Source of the DNA: CAYNFH01 sp964396385
Lineage (GTDB): Bacteria > Armatimonadota > Chthonomonadetes > Chthonomonadales > CAJBBX01
Direction of reading: 5' to 3'
DNA length: 20,407 nucleotides
Assembly (NCBI GenBank): GCA_964396385.1
Contig: CAYNFH010000112.1
Location: 1 to 20,407 of the forward strand
Both the position numbers and the translations under genes were made by a program. Within the stretch, counting starts at the first letter, position 1. Each line of letters begins with the position of its first letter. Positions 12,973-19,125 of this stretch are shown piece by piece. The notes under the pieces were generated by a model. That model did not search any database. It was not told the DNA's origin and saw nothing but the letters and a program-made list of their open reading frames with translations.

Positions 12973-13518
12973 TTAGAGGTGAATCCGGACCAGCAGCGTT
13001 ACGAGCGTGTCAAAGTTAGTCGGGAAGTGAATATTGATCTCGCCCCCGACCTTTGGTGCGAACTCCGCGCCGAGGACGAGCTTCGGATCGAACTCCGTTC
13101 GACCGTTGCCAAAGACCGCGCCCAGACCGCCACCGAAGTAGACATTATGGCCGCCCGCGCCGCCGGTGCTGAAGTAGAGCAGGTCCGCCGTAACAGGCAC
13201 GATGGTGCTGTTCTTTATCAAGGCGTCAACGTCCAGCCGGCCGTGCCAGCCCGTGCCCGCGATGCCAATAGTGGGGAATGAGAAGTCTACGCCGACCAGT
13301 CCTGCGCCGGTCGGCGAAACCAGGGCGCCGCCCCGCAGTGAGATGTAGGTGGGCGGGTTGGTACTGGCCGGCGCCGCCGCCGTGTACGCCGCGTAGGAGT
13401 TCAGGGCGGTGGCCAGCTTGATGGTCTTGTTGGAGTCGTCCCCCGTCTGCGCGAAGGCCGCGCTCGCCAGAGCGCAGATCAGTGCACCACTGAACAGAAC
13501 TGCTCGGAGCTTCATCAT
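12973..13518 (-). CDS. Small outer-membrane beta-barrel-like protein
   Basis: 181 aa from ATG at 13516-13518 (a second ATG follows directly), with GGAGG 9 nt upstream. The frame extends upstream across the divergent gene, which is chance. Signal peptide (MMKLRAVLFSGALICALASAAFAQ). The mature part of about 157 aa is Gly-rich with alternating hydrophobic strands: YISLRGGALVSP, VGVDFSFPTIG, GWHGRLDVDALI, VPVTADLLYFS, GHNVYFGGGLGAVFG, PKLVLGAEFAPKVGGEINIHFP, TLVTLLVRIHL. This pattern fits an 8-stranded outer-membrane barrel, implying a diderm cell. The last residue is Leu rather than the common Phe. A secreted non-barrel beta protein cannot be excluded. Confidence 0.75.
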   Translation of the reverse strand: MMKLRAVLFSGALICALASAAFAQTGDDSNKTIKLATALNSYAAYTAAAPASTNPPTYISLRGGALVSPTGAGLVGVDFSFPTIGIAGTGWHGRLDVDALIKNSTIVPVTADLLYFSTGGAGGHNVYFGGGLGAVFGNGRTEFDPKLVLGAEFAPKVGGEINIHFPTNFDTLVTLLVRIHL

Positions 13519-13707
13519 TACTGTGATCCTCCCGGGATTTGCGACGTGCGTACCGGGTTGCCGGCCGTGTATCCCTGTTTTCCACGGGGCGAGGACCCGG
13601 ACGCGGTAGAGTAGGCCGGCGAGCGGCCTTAATCTATTATCGCATGTAAGGACGTATTGGACGTCAGTCCGGTTCCGATTTAGGTATAGAAGGAAGCGTC
13701 GATAGTT

Positions 13708-14382
13708 ATGCAAGTAGATGAGCTGAAGCGAACAATACAGCAGGAGGCGGAGCGCGCCGGGGTCTCTCGCGACGTGGAGGTGTACGAACGGGCAGCCCGG
13801 GACCCCTGGACACCGATCCTGTTTGCCGGCAGCCTGGACGCGCGCGTCGCGTTCTTTGCGCGGGACCTGGGGCGGGACGAAGTGCTCACCGGCGAGCCGC
13901 TCATCGGCGGCGCCGGTCGACGTGTGAGGCGCGCGGTGTACCGCTTTCTGCAGCACAAAGAGCCGCCAGAAGGGGACATGTATCTGCGCGAGTCCACGCA
14001 GCGGATCCTCCTCACGAACACAGTGCCGTACAAGCCGGTGGGCAACAAAGCCTACCCCACCTCCGTGAAGGAGCGCCTGCGTCCCTATGTGGCGGAGCTG
14101 CTCACATGCCTGTGGCTCGGGGACTACATCATCACGTTGGGGACGGAAGCGTTCCAGTGGTTCGCTCCCTATGCGGAGCGGGGCGCCATCGAAGCGTTCT
14201 GGAAGCGCCCCGACCGCTTCGAAGCGGAGACCACGTGCACCCTGGAGGCGCAGTGTGACGGCCAGACCGTGCGGAAAGCCGTGACTCTCGCACCGCTGCC
14301 GCATCCGTCGCCACTCAACAAGACCTACCTGGAGCTTTTCCCCAAACTGCTCAAAGCCAGACTGGAGAAAGCCCCGCTATAG
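13708..14382 (+). CDS. Uracil-DNA glycosylase superfamily protein
   Basis: 224 aa; ATG with AGGAAG about 11 nt upstream. UDG-fold enzymes excise uracil or related bases from DNA. Visible: first active-site loop GEPLIGGAGR (62-71, cf. the family 4/5 GE.PG..E..G.P..G.AG pattern), LLTNTVPYKP (101-110), YIITLGTEAFQWF (140-152, the central strand and helix), and the base-flipping loop LPHPSPLN (197-204). The Cys ligands of the iron-sulfur cluster seen in family 4 are not apparent at the N-terminus, and the first motif lacks the usual catalytic acid pattern, so it is an atypical member. Array D starts 2 nt after its stop. No operon partner; metF follows from its own promoter. Confidence 0.82.
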   Translation: MQVDELKRTIQQEAERAGVSRDVEVYERAARDPWTPILFAGSLDARVAFFARDLGRDEVLTGEPLIGGAGRRVRRAVYRFLQHKEPPEGDMYLRESTQRILLTNTVPYKPVGNKAYPTSVKERLRPYVAELLTCLWLGDYIITLGTEAFQWFAPYAERGAIEAFWKRPDRFEAETTCTLEAQCDGQTVRKAVTLAPLPHPSPLNKTYLELFPKLLKARLEKAPL

Positions 14383-14384
14383 CG

Positions 14385-14504
14385 GGTGTTCAGGCGTTCA
14401 GGTGTTCAGGTGATTAGGCTCCGGACTGAGCGGCTCTTGATGTTCCTGCTTTCATGCCGTCCCATCGGATTCCTCACCCGAACGCCTGAACGCCTGAACG
14501 CCTG
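14385..14504. repeat. Octamer array D with inverted partner, upstream of metF
   Basis: The left arm is GGTGTTCA, GGCGTTCA, GGTGTTCA, GGTGATTA, GG (14385-14418). The right arm is three identical GAACGCCT units and GG (14480-14505). The complement of the right arm (AGGCGTTC) matches the left-arm unit. The left arm starts 2 bp after the uracil-DNA-glycosylase stop, and the right arm ends in the TG of the metF extended -10. The 60-nt loop shows no other structure. Confidence 0.92.
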
Positions 14505-14511
14505 GTACAAT
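14503..14511 (+). promoter_or_regulatory. Extended -10 box for metF
   Basis: TGGTACAAT: TGn plus TACAAT (-10 at 14506-14511), with a predicted transcription start near 14518 and a 40-nt leader. The TG comes from the end of array D, and the -35 position is filled by its GAACGCCT units, with no TTGACA-like box. Same layout as the L,D-transpeptidase promoter at 10861. Confidence 0.62.
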
Positions 14512-14557
14512 AGTGCGACCGCTTTACTTGCCCGCACGAAGCTCCCAGGAATTGGAC

Positions 14558-15424
14558 ATGCGAATCTGCGACTGTTTCACCGCTGGAAAGCCTGTCTTCT
14601 CGTTCGAGTTCATGCCTCCGAAGACGCCGGAGGACACGGAGGCGCTGTACGAAACCGTGCGAGATCTGGCCCGATTGCGCCCCTCCTTCGTATCTGTGAC
14701 GTATGGCGCAGGGGGCGGAACGCGCCGGATGACGGTAGACGTGGTCGCGCGCATCAAGCGGGAGATCGGCCTGGAAGCGATGGCTCACCTGACGTGTGTG
14801 GGCCACAGCGCGAACGATATAGCCGAGATACTGGACCACTTCCAGCAGGAGGGGATTGAGAACGTGCTAGCCCTCCGCGGCGATCCCCCGAGAGGGCAGA
14901 AGGACTTTGTTCAGCCGGAGGGCGGATTTGCCTATGCTCAGGAGCTGGTGCGCTTCATCCGCAGCCGCTGGGGATTCTGCCTCGGAGGCGCGGGCTATCC
15001 GGAGGGACACCTGGAAGCGCCGGACTTTGAGACAGACCTGACCCACCTCAAGGAAAAGGTGGATGCCGGCGTCGACTTCCTGATCACTCAGCTCTTCTTC
15101 GATCCGGCGCACTACTTCCGGTTTGTGGAGAGTGCGAGAGCTACCGGTATCCAGGTTCCTATTCTTCCCGGCATTATGCCCGTCACGAACGTGAAGTCGC
15201 TGGAGAGGTTCACCAGCCGCTGTGGTGCGAGCATCCCGCCGGCGCTCCGGGCGACTTTGGAGCGGGTGCGGGACGATGACGAGGCGGTTATCTGCGCCGG
15301 AATCGAGTGGGCCACAGACCAGTGCGAGGCGCTGCTGGCGGGGGGCGCGCCCGGCATTCACTTTTACACGCTGAACCGCTCCCGCTCAGCCGCGCGCGTG
15401 TATCAGAACCTGTTCGGCGCCTGA
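14558..15424 (+). CDS. metF: Methylenetetrahydrofolate reductase
   Basis: 288 aa from ATG at 14558 with AGGA 7 nt upstream; 15 codons of in-frame sequence before it are leader. MetF reduces 5,10-methylene-THF to 5-methyl-THF with FAD, supplying methyl groups for methionine synthesis in the cytoplasm. Diagnostic: FSFEFMPPKT with the catalytic Glu (residue 17), FVSVTYGAGGGTR, AHLTCVGHS, NVLALRGDPP, the FAD region LGGAGYPEGH, DFLITQLFFD, PILPGIMPV and APGIHFYTLNRS near the end. The length matches the bacterial single-domain enzyme. No other methionine gene is adjacent. A strong inverted repeat follows 15 bp after the stop. Confidence 0.96.
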   Translation: MRICDCFTAGKPVFSFEFMPPKTPEDTEALYETVRDLARLRPSFVSVTYGAGGGTRRMTVDVVARIKREIGLEAMAHLTCVGHSANDIAEILDHFQQEGIENVLALRGDPPRGQKDFVQPEGGFAYAQELVRFIRSRWGFCLGGAGYPEGHLEAPDFETDLTHLKEKVDAGVDFLITQLFFDPAHYFRFVESARATGIQVPILPGIMPVTNVKSLERFTSRCGASIPPALRATLERVRDDDEAVICAGIEWATDQCEALLAGGAPGIHFYTLNRSRSAARVYQNLFGA

Positions 15425-15439
15425 ACCGGTTCTCCAACT

Positions 15440-15486
15440 AGAGAAGAGGGCGGAGAGGCTGCTATTGCCCCTCCGTCCTCTTCTCT
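15440..15486. terminator. Probable bidirectional terminator hairpin after metF
   Basis: The 19-nt arms 15440-15458 and 15468-15486 pair with 17 Watson-Crick pairs, one G-T and one mismatch around a 9-nt loop. It lies between the converging ends of metF and the 15509-15781 gene. No long T-tract follows on either side, so efficiency as an intrinsic terminator is uncertain. Confidence 0.75.
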
Positions 15487-15508
15487 GCGTGCGAGCTCGA
15501 AACAGGAG

Positions 15509-15781
15509 CTACTTCTTGCCCTTCATAGCGCTCTTGCCGCCGGTCATCTTGCCACTCTTGCCGGCAGACTTGCCGGTGCGGCTAGCGGACTTGGAGCTCT
15601 TGCCGGTACCGGTGGTCTTCGGCTTGCCAATCTTATGAGCGCTCTTACCCGCGGACTTGCCGGTGCGGCTTGCCGAGTGAGCGCTTTTGCCCGTCTTCTT
15701 GCTCTGCGGGGCCGCGAAGCCAACGCTGACCACGCTGGCCAGGAAGCAGGCGGCAACCAGGGCTGTGAGAAGCTTCTTCAT
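15509..15781 (-). CDS. Tiny secreted Lys/Ser/Gly-rich repeat protein
   Basis: 90 aa from ATG at 15779-15781, with AGGAAGGA 5 nt upstream; the open frame beyond is leader. The signal peptide MKKLLTALVAACFLASVVSVGFAAP is followed by about 65 residues made almost only of K, S, G, A, T, R and H. It contains two copies of SASRTGKSAGKS (36-47 and 65-76) and further GKS/KSA repeats, with no acidic residue in the mature part. Such strongly basic disordered proteins may bind DNA, anionic wall polymers or lipopolysaccharide; none of this is shown. The chance that this is a repeat-expanded pseudo-protein is low, given the good ribosome site and export signal. Confidence 0.8.
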   Translation of the reverse strand: MKKLLTALVAACFLASVVSVGFAAPQSKKTGKSAHSASRTGKSAGKSAHKIGKPKTTGTGKSSKSASRTGKSAGKSGKMTGGKSAMKGKK

Positions 15782-15872
15782 TTGTGTCCTTCCTCCGAGA
15801 GATGGGAGAGATAGATACGTCAGCAGGATGCCCGCGCGCCACCGGGACGGCGGCTCGGTGCGGTTTACAACC

Positions 15873-15891
15873 ATGAGCGTAAAACGCTCAT
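15873..15891. promoter_or_regulatory. Palindrome in divergent promoter region (operator or hairpin)
   Basis: ATGAGCGT-AAA-ACGCTCAT: perfect 8-bp arms around 3 nt. It lies about 90 bp before the 15781 start on the left and 125 bp before the 16016 start on the right. The size suits a dimeric repressor site, but no regulator gene is adjacent. Confidence 0.45.
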
Positions 15892-15974
15892 AGCGTAGTT
15901 CCCGGCCCGCAGAGAAAACCGTGTGTCACCTGCAACGGAAGTCCTGCCGGGACGACCGGCGCAAGTTCCCTCGG

Positions 15975-15980
15975 TATAAT
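15975..15980 (+). promoter_or_regulatory. Consensus -10 box for the 16016 gene
   Basis: A perfect TATAAT is followed about 7 nt later by the likely start near 15987, then a 29-nt leader with AAAGGAG 7 nt before the ATG. The -35 region (around 15952) is poor. Confidence 0.55.
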
Positions 15981-16015
15981 GGGTGAGTTCTACCGTTCTT
16001 GAAAGGAGTTACACC

Positions 16016-16414
16016 ATGCCGGAGGAGGTTTACGACCTCGACGCAGCTCAGCCTTCCGATAAGGGTGGGGGCAAAGGGCAATCAGGGGCGAAGGGCAGCA
16101 GCCGGAAGCGCAAGAAAGCCGGACCGGATCCGCGGCAGCAGACCTTTGCGGCCGTCTTTCTGGGAGTGGTAGCCGTCGCGGCCCTTGTATTCCTCGGCTG
16201 GTACCTTTTCGGACAGTCCAACTCCATCGGGCGTACGGTGCTGACCGCACCTTCGCAGTCTTCCGGCGTCATGGTTCGCCCAGTCTCTGCCCCCGTGCTT
16301 CGAAGTCCCACACCGGCACTCCCCGGTCAGCGACCCGCCGGTGGCACCGGGTTCGCTCCGGCCGCCAACAACCGGCGCGGTCCCCAGACAGAGAGTCCGA
16401 ATGGAATCCAGTAG
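16016..16414 (+). CDS. Small single-TM hypothetical protein
   Basis: 132 aa from ATG at 16016, with AAAGGAG at 7 nt and TATAAT upstream. Three parts: a disordered N-terminus, acidic then Gly/Lys/Ser-rich (to about 42, ending RKRKKAGPDPRQQ, a positive-inside stop signal); one TM helix (43-64, TFAAVFLGVVAVAALVFLGWYL); and a Pro/Ser/Ala-rich exported tail without fold. This is a type II-like anchor topology. No family was recognised. It ends 7 bp before the convergent oppF stop. Confidence 0.78.
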   Translation: MPEEVYDLDAAQPSDKGGGKGQSGAKGSSRKRKKAGPDPRQQTFAAVFLGVVAVAALVFLGWYLFGQSNSIGRTVLTAPSQSSGVMVRPVSAPVLRSPTPALPGQRPAGGTGFAPAANNRRGPQTESPNGIQ

Positions 16415-16421
16415 GCAGGCG

Positions 16422-17402
16422 TCAGTCCGGCACGGCAAAATGGCAGGCCGCGGACTGGCCGTTGCCGAGGGGACGTAGCGGCGGCACCTCCTGGGCACAG
16501 ATGTCCTGCGCCAGGGGACACCGCGTTCGGAACCGGCAGCCGGAGGGGATCGCGACCGGCGTTGGCACGTCGCCCTCCAGTGGAGCGCGCTCCACCTTGT
16601 AGGAGGGGTCCGGTACAGGTACCGACTTCAAGAGCGCCTGCGTGTACGGGTGCTTGGGGGTCGAGAAGATCCGGTCTGACAGACCCTCTTCTACGATGAT
16701 GCCCAGGTACATGACCGCCACGCGGTCACACGCGTGCCGCACCACGGAGAGGTCGTGGGCGATGAACAGATAGGCCATCCCTCTCTGGTCTTGCAAGTCT
16801 TCCAGAAGGTTGAGAATCTGTGCGCGCACCGAGATGTCCAGGGCGGAGATGGGCTCGTCCAGGATGATCAGCTTGGGATCTGTGGCGATGGCCCGCGCGA
16901 TCCCGATGCGCTGGCGTTGGCCGCCCGAGAACTCGTGGGGGTAGCGGGAAGCGAAGTCGGGATTGAGTCCCACCTGTACCAACAGGTGCGACGCGCGCTC
17001 CCGCCTCTTCGCCGGGGACCGTGCGAGCCCATGCGCACGCAGCGGCTCCGCCACAATCTCGCCGACCATCATGCGCGGGTCCAGAGCGGACATGGGGTCC
17101 TGGAAAACAATGCCCATGTCCCTCCGCATGGCCCGAAGGCGGCCCGGCGGCAGCGTGCCGAGGTCTTGGCCATCGAACTCCACGCGTCCGGCCGTCGGAC
17201 AGAGCAAACGGAGAATGCTACGGCCCGCCGTGCTCTTGCCGCAGCCACTCTCTCCCACCAGCCCTACCGTCTCGCCCCGGTCTACGCGCAGGTCGATACC
17301 ATCTACCGCCCGTACCGTCTCGTGGATGGCTCGCAGCCCTTCCCGGCGGGTGACCGTGAAATACTTCTTGAGGCCGGTAACGGTTAAGAGTGGTTCGGAC
17401 AC
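16422..17402 (-). CDS. oppF: Oligopeptide/dipeptide ABC transporter ATPase, OppF/DppF type
   Basis: 326 aa from a GTG (17400-17402). It hydrolyses ATP to drive peptide (or nickel/sugar) uptake as a heterodimer with the OppD-type subunit. Walker A GESGCGKST (50-58), Q-loop VFQDP, signature FSGGQRQRIGIARA (158-171), Walker B LIILDEP (178-184), H-loop FIAHDL. The C-terminal oligo_HPY region (about 235-320: KHPYTQALLKSVPVPDP, then PSGCRFRTRCP) is diagnostic for this subfamily and carries four cysteines (289, 295, 302, 320) that could hold an iron-sulfur cluster as reported for related ATPases. The GTG directly follows the oppD stop (TAG-GTG), with GGAGG inside the end of oppD, so the two are coupled. 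No permease or binding protein is in the window. Confidence 0.93.
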   Translation of the reverse strand: MSEPLLTVTGLKKYFTVTRREGLRAIHETVRAVDGIDLRVDRGETVGLVGESGCGKSTAGRSILRLLCPTAGRVEFDGQDLGTLPPGRLRAMRRDMGIVFQDPMSALDPRMMVGEIVAEPLRAHGLARSPAKRRERASHLLVQVGLNPDFASRYPHEFSGGQRQRIGIARAIATDPKLIILDEPISALDISVRAQILNLLEDLQDQRGMAYLFIAHDLSVVRHACDRVAVMYLGIIVEEGLSDRIFSTPKHPYTQALLKSVPVPDPSYKVERAPLEGDVPTPVAIPSGCRFRTRCPLAQDICAQEVPPLRPLGNGQSAACHFAVPD

Positions 17403-18386
17403 CTATCCTCCGTACAGGTAGCACCGCGTCCACTGTCCCGGAGCGGGTTCGGTGGGCTCCGGCTCGCGCGGATGGCAGATGTCCATGACTTTCGGGCAGC
17501 GGTCGGAGAACGGACAGCCGGACGGCAGGCTGGCAAGGTCCGGCGGCTGACCCGGAATGGACTTCAGGCGCTGAGCCCGCTCCGCCGTGAGCTGGGGCAG
17601 AGATTCTAGCAGGCCCACGGTGTAGGGGTGCTTGGGCGTGCGGAAGATCTGCTCCACCGTACCCTCCTCTACGATGCGCCCCGCGTACATCACCAGCACT
17701 CGGTCACACATTTCCGCGACTACGCCCAAGTCGTGCGTGATGAGCAGAATGGCGGCATCCGTCCGCTTCTGGAAGTCGGCCATCAGCGCCATGATCTGTG
17801 CCTGGACGGTCACGTCCAGCGCGGTAGTGGGCTCGTCGGCGATGAGCAGGGAGGGACTCGTGGAGAAGGCGAGCGCGATCATCACGCGCTGGCGCTGCCC
17901 CCCGCTGATCTGGTGCGGGTACTGCCGAAGCCGGAGCTCAGGCGACGGAATGCGCACCGCCCGGAACAGCTCCAGGGTCCGATCCATCGCCTCCCTGGCA
18001 GACACGCGCGAGTGCGCTCGGATCGCTTCCGAGACCTGTGCGCCGAGCGTCATCGTGGGGTTCAGGGAGGAAAAGGGATCCTGAAAAACCATCGACATGC
18101 GCCCACCTCGCATCTCCCTTAGCCTTCCGGAAGACATGGTCAACACGTCCTCTCCGTCTAGCAGCACGGTGCCGGACACTATGCGGCCCGGGGGGGTCGG
18201 GACAAGGCGCATCAGAGAAAGCGCGGTCACGCTCTTTCCAGAGCCCGATTCGCCAACGATGCCGACCGTTTCGGCCTGGCGGATTGAGAAGCTCAGGCCT
18301 CGGACGGCCCGCACTACCCTGCCTCCTGTGTGGAAGTGCGTCTGCAGGTCATGGACCTGGAGTATGGGGCTGGAGGTATCGGTCAT
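17403..18386 (-). CDS. oppD: Oligopeptide/dipeptide ABC transporter ATPase, OppD/DppD type
   Basis: 327 aa from ATG at 18384-18386 (MTDTSSPILQVHDL). An in-frame ATG 30 codons earlier would have to be read through a perfect 14-bp hairpin and is unlikely. Partner of the OppF-like ATPase. Walker A GESGSGKSV (45-53), Q-loop VFQDPFSSLNP, signature ISGGQRQRVMIALAF, Walker B LLIADEPTTALD, H-loop LITHDL, then the oligo_HPY tail (KHPYTVGLLESLP, PSGCPFSDRCPKVMDIC) with four cysteines. No clear Shine-Dalgarno precedes the ATG; the hairpin at 18403-18431 ends 16 nt before it. The ATPase pair stands without permease genes, and the only upstream gene on the strand is the 59-aa protein at 18487. Confidence 0.93.
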   Translation of the reverse strand: MTDTSSPILQVHDLQTHFHTGGRVVRAVRGLSFSIRQAETVGIVGESGSGKSVTALSLMRLVPTPPGRIVSGTVLLDGEDVLTMSSGRLREMRGGRMSMVFQDPFSSLNPTMTLGAQVSEAIRAHSRVSAREAMDRTLELFRAVRIPSPELRLRQYPHQISGGQRQRVMIALAFSTSPSLLIADEPTTALDVTVQAQIMALMADFQKRTDAAILLITHDLGVVAEMCDRVLVMYAGRIVEEGTVEQIFRTPKHPYTVGLLESLPQLTAERAQRLKSIPGQPPDLASLPSGCPFSDRCPKVMDICHPREPEPTEPAPGQWTRCYLYGG

Positions 18387-18402
18387 CTTCGCCAAACGCC
18401 AC

Positions 18403-18431
18403 AACGGGAGCGGCGCTGCGCCGCTCCCGTT
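18403..18431 (-). promoter_or_regulatory. Perfect 14-bp hairpin just upstream of oppD
   Basis: AACGGGAGCGGCGC (18403-18416) and GCGCCGCTCCCGTT (18418-18431) are fully complementary around one base. It is very GC-rich and sits between the 59-aa gene and oppD. On the leftward strand the sequence after it (GTGGCGTTTGG) is not a T-tract, so it is not a clean terminator. It may be a processing or translation-control hairpin, or an attenuator between the two genes. Confidence 0.7.
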
Positions 18432-18486
18432 CGGGTGAAACAGGTAGGTAGCCGCCCCCGTAGTGGGACGGCCCACGATTCGTGAG

Positions 18487-18666
18487 TTACGCTACTGCGA
18501 GCTCACGCTCCGCTGCAATCGGCTCGGCGGGCACGTAACCCATCTCTGCCAGCAGATCGTCGGCGTTGGTCTCCAGAAGCTCGGCAACAGCTCGGATGAA
18601 ATCGGCGGAAGGGCGCTCCGGCACGAGGGAGCTGGTATCGTGCCAGTCGGTCATTTGAGTCTCCAT
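18487..18666 (-). CDS. 59-aa protein resembling the C-terminal half of a Cro/CI (XRE) domain
   Basis: Start at ATG 18664-18666 (METQMTDWHD), with GAGG 6 nt upstream. A second ATG four codons later (18652-18654) also has GGAG at 6 nt, so a 55-aa form is possible. The promoter at 18737-18765 places the transcript start near 18730, so the open frame beyond that is not translated. The segment RPSADFIRAVAELLETNADDLLAEMGYVP matches helices 4-5 and the exit loop typical of XRE regulators ('..Ps.e.l..iA.aL.v..deLl..aGy.p'). The recognition helix-turn-helix that should precede it is absent. It may dimerise with a full XRE protein, or be unrelated and only look similar. Possible operon with oppD. Confidence 0.7.
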   Translation of the reverse strand: METQMTDWHDTSSLVPERPSADFIRAVAELLETNADDLLAEMGYVPAEPIAAERELAVA

Positions 18667-18736
18667 CTTCAACCTCACCGGCGGGGGATTAGCGGCAGGC
18701 CCCATCGGCAGCCGCTCAGCGGTAGACGAGCAGTGT

Positions 18737-18765
18737 AGTATAGCACCGGCAAGGCCCAATAGCAA
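18737..18765 (-). promoter_or_regulatory. Strong extended sigma-70-type promoter (leftward)
   Basis: The minus strand reads TTGCTA (-35, complement of 18760-18765), a 17-bp spacer ending TGC, then TATACT (-10, complement of 18737-18742). Both -35/-10 spacing and a TGn extension are present. It serves the 59-aa gene and possibly oppDF, and is back-to-back with the ffh promoter. Confidence 0.75.
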
Positions 18766-18834
18766 CCTGGATTATCACTGTTTTCTCGCCTCATCGATAC
18801 CGCCGGAACCATTGTTCCACGAATTCCACTTTGT

Positions 18835-18863
18835 TTGACTTTTGGGTATCCCCACGGTATACT
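18835..18863 (+). promoter_or_regulatory. Strong sigma-70-type promoter (rightward), upstream of ffh
   Basis: TTGACT (18835-18840), exactly 17 bp, TATACT (18858-18863); expected start near 18870. Confidence 0.8.
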
Positions 18864-18869
18864 ACGACG

Positions 18870-19125
18870 GCCTTAACCTGGGAAGGAACCTGCAGTCGGA
18901 TTCCTGCTCGACCCGCTCGGCCGCTATGAGGCCAAGAAACGTGGTCGGGCTTTGTTTTGTAAGCGACTTTCGGAGGGTACGCGCCGGAGCGTAGACCCGG
19001 TCCCTCGCGTATCGTCCGAGTATTGGCGCGTCTGCCCAAGAACCGACACGGAGACGCGGGGACACGGCGAAAGGGCGATTCCGCGACCGCCGCGTCGCCC
19101 ACTCGCCGCGTCAAAGTAACGAATC
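18870..19125 (+). other. About 255-nt leader between promoter and ffh
   Basis: No recognised gene lies between the predicted transcript start and the ffh start. One frame is open for some 78 codons (18877 to about 19117) but has no ATG or GTG and resembles nothing known. Small hairpins occur: CGCGTCT/AGACGCG (19027-19033 with 19052-19058), and GAGGG...CCCTC enclosing CCGG...CCGG (about 18972-19005). The SRP RNA tetraloop core (GGTCAGG...GGAAGCAGCC) was looked for and not found. Confidence 0.5.

Noticed and set aside
13519..14304. Upstream extension of the barrel-like protein frame
   Set aside because: Runs antisense through the uracil-DNA-glycosylase-fold gene; signal peptide and GGAGG fix the start at 13518.
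18791..19114. 107-codon minus-strand frame antisense to the ffh leader
   Set aside because: Covers the ffh promoter, with no homology and Arg-rich noise composition.
18870..19125. SRP (4.5S) RNA gene next to ffh
   Set aside because: The conserved GGTCAGG/GGAAGCAGCC core is absent; GGGAAGGAACC at 18879 is only a superficial likeness.
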